A DNA stretch of 64,000 nucleotides from an uncultured Clostridia bacterium (GTDB lineage: Bacteria > Bacillota > Clostridia > Christensenellales > Borkfalkiaceae). The stretch spans positions 90,455-154,454 of the forward strand of contig CASDRK010000018.1 in assembly GCA_949283125.1 (NCBI GenBank), read 5' to 3'. Position 1 is the first letter of the stretch. The number at the start of each line of letters is the position of its first letter. Below, one piece after another: positions 56,854 to 64,000 of this stretch. The translations under genes were made by a program, and so were the position numbers. The notes below the pieces were generated by a model. That model was not told the origin of the DNA, did no database searches, and worked only from the letters and a program-made list of their open reading frames with translations.

Positions 56854-57525
56854 ATGCGCCCCAAAACATTCGGCGGCGCCGGCGGAAGGATACCCGCCAT
56901 ATGCTCCCGGCTGGAAAAGTGCGGCGTGTTTGCCGACGTCGGGTGCGACCACGGCTACTGCGCGCAGTACATGTTGAAAAACGGACTTTGCGATTTTGCC
57001 GTCGTGTCCGACATAAGCCTTAAGAGTCTGAACAAGGCCGCAACGCTGCTGTCGGACTATGCGGCAGCGGGCAGGGTCAGGGCGGTTTGCTGCGACGGAT
57101 TGCGCGGCGTCGGGAACGCAGACCTTGTGCTGATAGCCGGAATGGGCGGGGAGGAGATCGTCCGCATATTCGACCGGAGCTACGTGCCGCGGTCGTTCGT
57201 GCTTCAGCCTATGAAAAACGCTCCGCTCGTCAGGCGGTATCTCATCGACCGCGGCTGCGCCATAGTGGAGGACGACCTGTTCAGGGACGGCAGATTTTAT
57301 TTCATCATCAAGGGCAGGGCGTCCGGCGGAACGCCGGCCTATTCGGAAGCGGAGCTGGCTTTCGGGCGCGACAGCCTAAAAAATCCCCTGCTCAAAGACT
57401 ACCTCGCGGAGGAGATAGCCAAGACGAGCCTGTATCTTGGCCGGGCAGGCGGCGAAGCCGGCCGCAGGACGCTTGCCGGCAAACTTGCATTTTTAAAGGG
57501 AGTGTACAGCGGTGAAATTGTCTGA
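56854..57525 (+). CDS. trmK: tRNA (adenine22-N1)-methyltransferase
   Basis: 223-residue Rossmann methyltransferase. RIPAICSRL, the SAM motif FADVGCDHGYCAQYML, SDISLKSLNKA and IAGMGGEEIVRI followed by LQPMKNAPLVRRYL match TrmK (YqfN), which methylates A22 of bacterial tRNAs. One base separates it from rpoD and it overlaps the Nif3-like gene, the Bacillus order. Confidence 0.93.
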   Translation: MRPKTFGGAGGRIPAICSRLEKCGVFADVGCDHGYCAQYMLKNGLCDFAVVSDISLKSLNKAATLLSDYAAAGRVRAVCCDGLRGVGNADLVLIAGMGGEEIVRIFDRSYVPRSFVLQPMKNAPLVRRYLIDRGCAIVEDDLFRDGRFYFIIKGRASGGTPAYSEAELAFGRDSLKNPLLKDYLAEEIAKTSLYLGRAGGEAGRRTLAGKLAFLKGVYSGEIV

Positions 57526-58303
57526 AGCTTTCAAAATAATAGAAGATAACGCCGCGCCCGTCGCGCTCAGCGACGAGCTGTGCTCAAAATACGGACACTA
57601 CGACAACAGCGGCATAATGCTCGAAAATTCCGGCGAGATAACGGGCGCGCTCTTTTCGCTCGATTTTACGCCGGACGCCGCCGCGGAGGCGATAAAGCGG
57701 GGCTGCAACCTCATAGTCACCCATCATCCGGCCATATATCACGGCATAAAGCGCATAACGCCTTCGGACGATCTCGTCTCCCGCGCGCTCGTCGAGTGCA
57801 TAAGGCACGATATCGCCGTGGTGTCCATGCACCTCAATTTCGACAGCGCCCCCCTCGGCATAGACCATTTCCTGATGCAGGGGCTGGGCGGCGTCAAAGC
57901 CGACGCGCTTTTAAATTCGCTGTCCTCGGGCGGATACGGCAGGATATACGACATCAAACCCGTAACGTTCAGGGAGTTCGCCGGGCGCGTCCGCCGCGTG
58001 TTCCGCACGCAGCGTGTCTTCGCGTACGGCGACGATGAGCGTCTGATAAAGCGCGTGGCGTCATTCTGCGGGGCGGGCTGCAGCGGCGAGGCCGCCGGTA
58101 TGGCAATCGAAGGCGGCGCCGACGTGCTCGTATCCGCCGACATCGCCCATCATATGATAACCGGGCTATTTTACAACGGCGTAAACGTGCTTCAGCTCAC
58201 GCATTACGCCTCCGAAGTCTACGGCTTCAAACAAATGGCAAAAAATCTCGCGCCCCATCTCGGCGTGCCCGTTTGCGTCTATGTGGACGCTCAACTCATG
58301 TAA
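57512..58303 (+). CDS. Nif3/YqfO family dinuclear-metal protein
   Basis: 263 residues of the NIF3 (GTP cyclohydrolase I type 2-like) family. Metal ligands are in VTHHPAIYHG, SMHLNFDSAP and ADIAHH with the distal QLTHYASE. It is the short form, lacking the insert domain of YqfO. The biochemical role of the family is unsettled. The GTG start overlaps the trmK end by 14 bp, with AAAGGGAG upstream. Confidence 0.9.
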   Translation: MKLSEAFKIIEDNAAPVALSDELCSKYGHYDNSGIMLENSGEITGALFSLDFTPDAAAEAIKRGCNLIVTHHPAIYHGIKRITPSDDLVSRALVECIRHDIAVVSMHLNFDSAPLGIDHFLMQGLGGVKADALLNSLSSGGYGRIYDIKPVTFREFAGRVRRVFRTQRVFAYGDDERLIKRVASFCGAGCSGEAAGMAIEGGADVLVSADIAHHMITGLFYNGVNVLQLTHYASEVYGFKQMAKNLAPHLGVPVCVYVDAQLM

Positions 58304-58321
58304 TTTTCAAGGAGACACATC

Positions 58322-59020
58322 ATGACACAGGTTGAAAAACTCTTAAAGTATCAGGAGACGGATTCCCGCCTTTTAAAGGCCGAACAGAAGCTCAACGAAG
58401 GCGAATCTTCCAAAAAGTACAGGCAATCGCGCGCGTACATGAAAAAGGCCGCCGAAAAGCTTGACCAGATAGAGGCTAAGGCCAGCGAAATGAAGGACAA
58501 TATCGACCGGCTCTCCGCAAGATACGACGAACTTGCCGAAACGCTCAAGGATTTCGAGCATCTCGACGAGCTCGCCGAGCAGGACAACGCCATCGCATTT
58601 TACAAAAGGAGCGCGCAGTCGCTTGCCGACGACTTAAAGGCGCTCAGGGCCGAGATAAACGCCCTCACTTCGGCCGTCAGGGAGCAGGTGGAAGAGTATC
58701 AGACCCTTAAAAAGAACGTTATAGCCGCGCAGAAGCAGTTTCCCGCCGTGCAGGCCGAGTTTGCAAAATACAAGGAGGAGGTGCAGAAGGAGGCCGACGG
58801 CATTGCCGCCGAGCTGAAGGAGCTGGCCAAGGGCATAGACGCTGACGTGCTTAAAAAATATCAGGCCAAGCGCAGCGAAAGGGTGTTCCCCATTCTCTGC
58901 AAACTCAACGGCGACGTGTGCCCGCTCTGCGGCACTGCGCTCTCCATCGCGGAAAAGGAAAGCGCTTCGGCCGGCAAGGTCATCGAGTGCGAAAACTGCC
59001 ACAGATTTTTGTATAAATAA
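58322..59020 (+). CDS. Coiled-coil protein with C-terminal zinc ribbon (CT398-like)
   Basis: 232 residues. Residues about 5-185 form a long coiled coil rich in Lys, Glu, Ala and Leu. The last 40 hold a C4 zinc ribbon, CPLCGTAL and CENCHRFL. This build (zf-RING_7/CT398 type) is common next to nif3 in bacteria; the function is unknown, with nucleic-acid binding or trafficking proposed. AAGGAGA precedes the ATG. Last gene of the dgt-dnaG-rpoD unit. Confidence 0.85.
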   Translation: MTQVEKLLKYQETDSRLLKAEQKLNEGESSKKYRQSRAYMKKAAEKLDQIEAKASEMKDNIDRLSARYDELAETLKDFEHLDELAEQDNAIAFYKRSAQSLADDLKALRAEINALTSAVREQVEEYQTLKKNVIAAQKQFPAVQAEFAKYKEEVQKEADGIAAELKELAKGIDADVLKKYQAKRSERVFPILCKLNGDVCPLCGTALSIAEKESASAGKVIECENCHRFLYK

Positions 59021-59056
59021 GGTTGCGGCCGTCGACCGGCGGCCGCGTTCTGTGAA

Positions 59057-59092
59057 AAATCCCCGCGCGGCTATGCGGCCGCGCGGGGATTT
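59057..59092. terminator. Terminator after the zinc-ribbon gene
   Basis: 15-bp stem 59057-59071 with 59078-59092, loop TATGCG, A-rich and T-rich ends. It lies between convergent genes. Confidence 0.65.
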
Positions 59093-59189
59093 GTCGCTTC
59101 CTCAAGTTTTTCCGCCGTCGGGAGCGCATATGTTATTATATGCGCTTTTGCGGAACATATGTCATCCGACCGAATATTTTTTGACTGCG

Positions 59190-59885
59190 TCAATGTCCTG
59201 TCCCGCGTCTGTGCGTCCACAAAACGGGCTCGCCGGCCGTCTCCAGCCCAAGCTTTTTCTGCAGAGCGTACGAGGCGGAATTGCCGAATATGATGTGGCA
59301 GTACGGCGTGCTGCCGGCTTCAAGCTTTTTGTTTATCATAAAGCTCTCCAGCTCGGTCGCGTAACCCCGCCCGCGGAAGGGCGGGAATATTTCAAGCATG
59401 CCCATGCTGCCTTCGCCGTGTTCGCCTATGTATCCGTAGAATTTACCGTCGGCATGAGCGGTGAATATCATCCCGCGCCGGCGGGCAGCTTCAAGTTCTT
59501 CGCGGTCGGCAAAGCGGTATGTGGCCGCTATTGTCTCCAGCTCGGCTTCATTTGCGACCGATATGTCCAACTTCCCGCTCAGCGGCAGCGGCTCGCCGCG
59601 GGTATATACGCTCTGATGGCACGGGTGCTCGCAGACGAGCCCGTAGCGTCTTTCGGCGTATTCCGACATGAGCGGCTGGCTGAGTATCACAAGGTCGTAA
59701 CTTTCCCGCGCGGCCATGACTTCCCGCCCGGCCTCCTCGTTCTCGGCGGAGACGCACAGTATCCCGCTCGGCGCGTCCTCAACGAGTATCGCACACTCGT
59801 TTTCGGCTATCGTTCGTCCGCCCCGCCTTAAAAATTCGTGTATCATCACGTTCTGCAGTCTGTCCCGCTGCCAGAATTTCAACAT
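59190..59885 (-). CDS. GNAT family acetyltransferase
   Basis: 231 residues. The acetyl-CoA motif A is FPPFRGRGYATELE near residue 170, followed by NSASYALQKKLGLE, typical of GNAT enzymes; the N-terminal 120 residues are a second, diverged domain. Acceptor unknown. I start at the second ATG (59885): the first ATG, at 59891, touches the -10 box, while 59885 is exactly 6 nt from it, the leaderless layout seen at several genes here. Confidence 0.8.
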   Translation of the reverse strand: MLKFWQRDRLQNVMIHEFLRRGGRTIAENECAILVEDAPSGILCVSAENEEAGREVMAARESYDLVILSQPLMSEYAERRYGLVCEHPCHQSVYTRGEPLPLSGKLDISVANEAELETIAATYRFADREELEAARRRGMIFTAHADGKFYGYIGEHGEGSMGMLEIFPPFRGRGYATELESFMINKKLEAGSTPYCHIIFGNSASYALQKKLGLETAGEPVLWTHRRGTGH

Positions 59886-59891
59886 GAACAT

Positions 59892-59920
59892 ATTATATCG
59901 CGCCGACGCCTTTTAGTCAA
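59892..59920 (-). promoter_or_regulatory. Promoter of the GNAT gene
   Basis: On the minus strand TTGACT (59920-59915), 17 bp, TATAAT (59897-59892). Confidence 0.8.
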
Positions 59921-59924
59921 ACCG

Positions 59925-59953
59925 TTGACAGGGCGCGCCGCGCGCGCTAAAAT
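59925..59953 (+). promoter_or_regulatory. Promoter of the flavodoxin-like gene
   Basis: TTGACA at 59925-59930, 17 bp, TAAAAT at 59948-59953. Its -35 box is only 4 bp from the -35 box of the divergent GNAT promoter. Confidence 0.8.
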
Positions 59954-59982
59954 ATAATAAAAACGCATTCAAGGAGCTTAAA

Positions 59983-60606
59983 ATGAAAGTATTGCTTATA
60001 AACGGCAGCACTCACGAACACGGCTGCACCGACGCCGCGCTGAATATCGTCGCAAAGGAGCTCAACGTCCAGGGCGTCCGGACGCAGATATACTGGGTGG
60101 GCACGGGCGCGGTGCATTCCTGTCTCGGCTGCGGGCATTGCCGCACCGCCGGCAAGTGCGTCTACGACGACGATATCGTAAACAGTCTCGGCGAACTGTG
60201 CAAGGACGCGGACGGCTTCGTGTTCGGCTCGCCCGTGCATTACGCTTCGCCCGCGGGCGGATTTTTGGCCGTGCTCGACAGGCTGTTCTATTCGCACGGC
60301 GGCTATCTCAGATTCAAACCCGCCGCAAGCATAGTTTCGGCAAGGCGCGCCGGCACCACCGCTTCGTACGACGTGCTCAACAAATACATAGGCATATCCT
60401 CCATGCTGCAGGTGCCTTCAACTTATTGGAACGGCGTTCACGGCAGCAGGGCGGAGGACGTTTTAAAGGACGAGGAGGGGGTGACGGTAATGCGCGCCGT
60501 AGCCTCCAACATGGCATGGCTTTTAAAGCTGTTGGACAGCGCAAAAGGCACGGAGCTGGAAAAGCCCGTCATCATCAAAAAGGCGACCACCAATTTTATA
60601 AGGTGA
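59983..60606 (+). CDS. NADPH-dependent FMN reductase/flavodoxin-fold protein
   Basis: 207 residues. The FMN-phosphate loop is INGSTHEHGCTDAAL at residues 6-20, GCGHCRTAGKCVYDDD a cysteine-containing segment of the multimeric flavodoxin WrbA-like group, and FGSPVHYASPAGG the second flavin loop. Likely a flavin or quinone reductase; iron-sulfur flavoproteins of anaerobes share the Cys pattern, so a cluster is possible. AAGGAG precedes the ATG. Confidence 0.82.
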   Translation: MKVLLINGSTHEHGCTDAALNIVAKELNVQGVRTQIYWVGTGAVHSCLGCGHCRTAGKCVYDDDIVNSLGELCKDADGFVFGSPVHYASPAGGFLAVLDRLFYSHGGYLRFKPAASIVSARRAGTTASYDVLNKYIGISSMLQVPSTYWNGVHGSRAEDVLKDEEGVTVMRAVASNMAWLLKLLDSAKGTELEKPVIIKKATTNFIR

Positions 60607-60680
60607 CGCGCGCCGGCCTGTGGCACGGCGGCATCGATAAACAGATAATTAAGGAATTCCTTACTAATTTGACAACAACA

Positions 60681-60716
60681 AAAGCGGCCTGCATGCGCAG
60701 ACCGCTTTATTTTTTA
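60681..60716. terminator. Terminator between the flavodoxin-like gene and aspS
   Basis: 12-bp stem (60681-60692 with 60697-60708, one mismatch) followed by ATTTTTT. A-rich start allows use on both strands. Confidence 0.7.
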
Positions 60717-60723
60717 TGAAATG

Positions 60724-62055
60724 TTACGGCGTGACCCTGTTTATGTCTCTGGGGAACATGGTGGCATAGCGCACGTTCTTGAATCCCAAAAGATGCATCG
60801 TCAGCCTTTCAAGTCCCAGTCCCAGTCCGCCGTGGGGAGGGGCGCCGTACTTGTGCAGCATGAGGTAGGTTTCAAATTCGTCCGGGTTCATGCCCAGCCG
60901 CTTCATCTTTTCCACCTGCATGTTGTAATCGTGTACTCTCTGTCCGCCGCTCGTTATTTCAAGTCCGCGGAACAGCAAATCGAACGAAAGCGTCACTTCG
61001 GGATCTTCGGGGTCGTCCATTGTATAGAAGGGACGCTTGCTGCTCAGATAGTGCGTCACGAACAGAAAGTCGGAATTGTACTGCTGTTTGGCCCATTTGC
61101 CGAGGAAGGCTTCCTCTTCGGGCTCAAAATCCTTCATGTCCGTAATGTTTTTCAGCTTCTTTACGCAGAGTGCCTTCGCGTCTTTGAACCTTATGCAGGG
61201 TATGCTTTTGATTTCGGGGATATCCACCTTCAGAAGTTCGGTTTCGGCCGCGTATTCCGTCTTTAATAGGTTCATGATGTACTGCAGCGCGCCCGTCTCC
61301 ATGTTCATTATGTCGGTAAAATCTTCTATGAAGCCCATCTCGAAATCCATGGAGATGTACTCGTTCAGATGGCGCGACGTGTCGTGATGTTCGGCTCTGA
61401 AAACGGGACCTATCTCAAACACCCTTTCGTAAACGGGCACAAGCGCCTGCTTGTAAAGCTGGGGGCTCTGCGCAAGAAAAACCGTCTTGCCGAAGTAGTC
61501 CAGCTTGAACACGTTGGTGCCGCCCTCGGCGCCGGCAAAATTAATCTTGGGGGTGTGCACTTCCGTAAAATTCTGACTTGTAAGGAATTCACGGAATCCG
61601 CGCTGAATACCTTCCTGTATCTTGAATATGGCGCGCTCTTTGGGGTTGCGCAGGGTAACGGGGCGGAAGTCGAGGTTGGTAGCAAGGTCGCAGTTTATCT
61701 GCTTTTTGGAAATCACCACGGGCGGAATGTCGGCGGGGGTGGAAAGAATTTCGATATTGCTTATCTGCAATTCATATCTTTCGCTGCCGTCGCGCGTTTC
61801 GCTGGGGACTACCTTTCCGGTAATTTTTGCCGAACACTGTTCAACAACGTCGCCGCTTAAGCGGTAGTCCGAAAATTCGGGCGAATACACGCACTGAATA
61901 AGTTCGCGCGCGGTGCGCACGATTATGAACGCAAAGTCGCTCATGTCTCTTATGTTGTGAATGGCGCCCTTTATCGTCACCTGCTCGCCTATGTGGTTTT
62001 TAAATTCGCAATAGGGCATGCTCGTCACGGGCACGATCCCGGTCATGTCTTGCAT
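60724..62055 (-). CDS. aspS: Aspartyl-tRNA synthetase, archaeal/eukaryotic type
   Basis: 443-residue class IIb synthetase. It lacks the roughly 150-residue insertion of bacterial AspRS (about 590 residues). Motif 2 is FEIGPVFRAEHHDTSRHLNE, AEGGTNVFKLDYFG and LAQSPQLYKQ form the Asp pocket, and motif 3 is GGLGLGLERLTMHLLG. AspRS rather than AsnRS is indicated by AEGG. Such enzymes are often non-discriminating and work with GatCAB to make Asn-tRNA. AAGAGG precedes the ATG. Promoter at 62091-62119. Confidence 0.9.
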   Translation of the reverse strand: MQDMTGIVPVTSMPYCEFKNHIGEQVTIKGAIHNIRDMSDFAFIIVRTARELIQCVYSPEFSDYRLSGDVVEQCSAKITGKVVPSETRDGSERYELQISNIEILSTPADIPPVVISKKQINCDLATNLDFRPVTLRNPKERAIFKIQEGIQRGFREFLTSQNFTEVHTPKINFAGAEGGTNVFKLDYFGKTVFLAQSPQLYKQALVPVYERVFEIGPVFRAEHHDTSRHLNEYISMDFEMGFIEDFTDIMNMETGALQYIMNLLKTEYAAETELLKVDIPEIKSIPCIRFKDAKALCVKKLKNITDMKDFEPEEEAFLGKWAKQQYNSDFLFVTHYLSSKRPFYTMDDPEDPEVTLSFDLLFRGLEITSGGQRVHDYNMQVEKMKRLGMNPDEFETYLMLHKYGAPPHGGLGLGLERLTMHLLGFKNVRYATMFPRDINRVTP

Positions 62056-62090
62056 GGTTTACCTCTTGAATATAAATAATTTCAACAGTA

Positions 62091-62119
62091 ATTTTACTTT
62101 AATTCTCGGCAAAAATCAA
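62091..62119 (-). promoter_or_regulatory. Promoter of aspS
   Basis: On the minus strand TTGATT (62119-62114), 17 bp, TAAAAT (62096-62091). Confidence 0.7.
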
Positions 62120-62208
62120 GCGTTTACGCCCGACCATATAAATATATGCTTAAATCGCGCGCCGCGCATGGGATTTGCGGGCTTTTCTTTGCCCCGCCGC
62201 AATTTTGC

Positions 62209-62242
62209 TGAAAACCCGCCGGGGAAATTCCCGACGGGCGAA
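62209..62242 (-). terminator. Second hairpin downstream of the small RNA
   Basis: On the minus strand a 9-bp stem CCCGTCGGG with CCCGGCGGG, loop of 6, then TTTT, between the small-RNA gene and the aspS promoter. It may catch read-through. Confidence 0.55.
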
Positions 62243-62274
62243 AGAACAAATAAATCCGCTTATGCCGTGATATG

Positions 62275-62433
62275 AAAAAGTATTAACCCGCTTCTCGCAG
62301 GTGGGTGCGCCGAAACGGAAATTATTCGGACTTTCCGTAAAAAGTTACAGACCTTGCCTATTCCCGCAAACGTTTCGCTCCCTGATTACATCTGTGGATT
62401 ACGAATTTCCCATACCACGCGCACAGCAGACCT
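62275..62433 (-). ncRNA. Independent small-RNA gene of about 159 nt, possible 6S-like RNA
   Basis: A strong promoter (62440-62468) starts an RNA near 62433. A hairpin ACCTGC/GCGGGT with loop GAGAA, then TAATACTTTTT, ends it near 62275, so it is separate from aspS, which has its own promoter. Its ends pair (AGGT with ACCT, GTGCGC with GCGCAC). Inside are GTGG/CCAC, CGAAACG/CGTTTCG and an apical CTGTAA/TTACGG hairpin. Size and closure suit 6S RNA, which lies beside aspS in Bacillus, but the fold is more branched than a typical 6S rod. Identity unproven. Confidence 0.5.
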
Positions 62434-62439
62434 GTATAT

Positions 62440-62468
62440 ATTATAGCACCCCGTAAAATAAAAATCAA
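62440..62468 (-). promoter_or_regulatory. Promoter of the small-RNA gene
   Basis: On the minus strand TTGATT (62468-62463), 17 bp, extended -10 TGCTATAAT (hexamer 62445-62440). Confidence 0.8.
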
Positions 62469-62671
62469 CGCCGTGAGCGAAAAATCTTCTGCATGATTTT
62501 GTCTGCGGCGGTGCGGCAGGCGGGCGACGAACGGATGTATGCGCCAGGCGCGGCGCGTTTTGCGGCCGGGAACAATGCAAAAAGTTTACTGACAGGTGTG
62601 AACGGTTTGATGTTTGCGTCCGCAATGCGTGATAAGTTTACTCAAAATTTAATAATTTTTTACATTTGTGA

Positions 62672-62700
62672 TTGACAAAACAAAACACGCGTGATAGAAT
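62672..62700 (+). promoter_or_regulatory. Promoter of the third surface lipoprotein gene
   Basis: TTGACA at 62672-62677, 17 bp, extended -10 TGATAGAAT (hexamer 62695-62700). The leader of about 150 nt holds two hairpins, TTATCCGCG/CGCGGATAA (about 62782-62806) and GGTGCAGCGC/GCGCTGCACC (about 62807-62829), without a T-tract. Confidence 0.8.
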
Positions 62701-62855
62701 GTGTAATGTAAAAAATGTATAAGGGTAATGCGGCCGCAAAGCGCAAAAGTTTGTTCGCCGTCCGCCCTTGTCAAATCGGAATTATCCGCGTGCCTGACGC
62801 GGATAAGGTGCAGCGCTGCGCGCTGCACCGCATATAACTTTAATGGAGGAATGTA

Positions 62856-64000
62856 ATGAAAAAACTCAAAGTTCTGCTCTCCGTAGTACTGACTTGTGTT
62901 TTGGCTCTGTCCATTGCCGGCTGCGCGACCAACGACACCGGCGACGGCGGCGACGGCAATGGCAGTAGTGATGTGATTGTCCCTGTGGATATATCGCTCA
63001 ATACGGAAAATGCCAAAACGCGTTATTCCGCCGGTGAAGCATATACCGCGGAAGGACTTGTTGTAACGATAACGGAACATAACGAAACTCAGGACACTGA
63101 CTTGGCGCCCCGTTCGGTTGAGCTTACAGACGAAAATCTTACGATTGATTCTTCATCGTTCGATAACACCGCAACAGGCAAATATGAAATAGTTGTCTCT
63201 TACGAGGCAAACGACGAATCTGTTGAAGCTTCATACGAAGTGTCGGTTAAGGTAGGTGCGGGTGTAGTTATTGAAAAAAATTCTACATCTTACGATTTCA
63301 GTGTAGAAGGCACGGAAATAGACTTGTCGGACATGTCTGTGTATATTGTCGGAGCCTATGGCGAAAAAGGCAGTGCACTGTCCGCATCCGATTATGAAGT
63401 TTCCGCATACCTCGGCAATGAGGAAGTTGCTTTAACCGAAGGCAAATTGATTGTCGATAAAGCAGGCGCGTACAATATCTGGGCTTCGGTAAATGATTAT
63501 ACCATACCCGGAACTTCGCAGAAGGTCGATATTTCAGGCTTCGTGCTCGTCTATGTAATGGATTCTCTCCAGAGCATAACGCTCAACACCGAAGGCTCCG
63601 TCCTCACGCAGGAAGCAGGCTCCGACGTTATCAGCGACACGTGGACGTTCACCGCAACCTATTCCAGCGGCGCAACAAAGCAGCTGACTTCCGAAGATGT
63701 CGAAATAGAAGGGCTTGATACAAAAACGCCCACAACAGCCGGCTCCGCTACGGTCACCTATACCGAACAGAACGCCAAAGGCGAGCTCATACCTGTTGAC
63801 ACAACGGTTGCATACACCATAACGGAAAAAGCTGTTGTTCCCGGTCAAACCAATACATATACCTTCAGTCTCACCGAACTCAAGGAAGCTTTGGGCGGTG
63901 CTGCGGTAACTGATAAGACTGCACTTGAAGCGGGCGCGTTTACCGGCAGCAATGCGTTCATTACTGCAACAATAGCAGATCCGACAAAGGACATATACAG
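62856..64000 (+). CDS. Surface lipoprotein with Ig-like domains (3' end beyond window)
   Basis: Frame open from ATG 62856 (GGAGGA upstream) to the window edge, 381 codons. The signal peptide LLSVVLTCVLALSIAGC ends in a clear lipobox. A short Gly/Asp linker follows, then repeated beta-sandwich segments of about 90 residues resembling bacterial Ig-like (Big_3-type) domains: YSAGEAYTAEGLVVTITE, ISDTWTFTATYSSGATKQLT, TTAGSATVTYTEQ. The visible end starts a new beta-rich domain (TYTFSLTELKEALGGA). Coding sequence here is richer in A+T than the metabolic genes. A catalytic domain, if any, lies outside. Confidence 0.8.
   Translation, partial: MKKLKVLLSVVLTCVLALSIAGCATNDTGDGGDGNGSSDVIVPVDISLNTENAKTRYSAGEAYTAEGLVVTITEHNETQDTDLAPRSVELTDENLTIDSSSFDNTATGKYEIVVSYEANDESVEASYEVSVKVGAGVVIEKNSTSYDFSVEGTEIDLSDMSVYIVGAYGEKGSALSASDYEVSAYLGNEEVALTEGKLIVDKAGAYNIWASVNDYTIPGTSQKVDISGFVLVYVMDSLQSITLNTEGSVLTQEAGSDVISDTWTFTATYSSGATKQLTSEDVEIEGLDTKTPTTAGSATVTYTEQNAKGELIPVDTTVAYTITEKAVVPGQTNTYTFSLTELKEALGGAAVTDKTALEAGAFTGSNAFITATIADPTKDIY

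Overview
The window reads as chromosomal DNA of an anaerobic, GC-rich, spore-forming member of the Clostridia, probably a gut bacterium. I infer this from the electron-bifurcating [FeFe] hydrogenase, pyruvate formate-lyase, SpoVB and SpoVAC, the dgt-dnaG-rpoD-trmK-nif3 order usual in Firmicutes, T-box and ZTP riboswitch control, and pectin-directed surface lipoproteins. It may be near the Christensenellales, but no marker here proves that. Genes are dense, mostly on the + strand, and often joined by ATGA overlaps. Almost every recognisable promoter is a -35/-10 pair with exactly 17 bp between the boxes.

Layout. 1-2.9 kb: peptidoglycan precursor ligases (murF end, ddl) and isocitrate dehydrogenase. 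3.0-7.3 kb: hydCBA operon for a bifurcating hydrogenase. 7.3-9.2 kb: CNNM/CorC transporter behind a structured leader. 9.2-10.2 kb: D-2-hydroxyacid dehydrogenase (-). 10.4-12.2 kb: Trp T-box and a stand-alone TrpB2. 12.3-16.7 kb: CE12-type esterase lipoprotein, DEDDh exonuclease-BRCT and RsmF. 17-21 kb: a 1386-residue anchored surface protein (-). 21.4-24.8 kb: a pair of half-length TSUP transporters, spoVB and two small probable spore-layer genes. 24.9-31.4 kb: phosphoesterase and the pyrBCFKDE operon behind an attenuator. 31.8-35.2 kb: pectate lyase lipoprotein. 35.2-37.0 kb: AT-rich accessory island with a 137-bp direct repeat, tRNA-Thr and a copy of its 3' part, and a two-gene unit behind an inverted-repeat-bounded leader. 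37.1-41.5 kb: SPOR protein, SDR, thyA-folA, ZIP transporter, spoVAC. 41.6-45.3 kb: ZTP riboswitch, pflA, thioredoxin-like gene and a pyruvate formate-lyase split into two ORFs. 45.4-48.1 kb: BspA-type LRR protein and a degenerate metallo-beta-lactamase-fold protein. 48.1-52.8 kb: aroC-B-E-Q-K and a FabG-like SDR. 52.9-59.0 kb: dgt-dnaG-rpoD-trmK-nif3 and a zinc-ribbon gene. 59.2-62.1 kb: GNAT (-), flavodoxin-like gene and archaeal-type aspS (-). 62.3-62.4 kb: an apparent small-RNA gene (-). 62.9 kb to the end: start of a third surface lipoprotein.

How the genes fit together. Pyruvate formate-lyase and the bifurcating hydrogenase point to mixed-acid, H2-evolving fermentation, and the ZTP riboswitch ties formate production to one-carbon/purine status. 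The CE12 esterase and pectate lyase suggest attack on pectin at the cell surface. The most noteworthy items are the split pyruvate formate-lyase, the accessory two-gene module with its large inverted-repeat leader (orphan riboswitch or invertible switch), a recurrent leaderless promoter layout (-10 box, 6 nt, ATG), and the small-RNA gene upstream of aspS.
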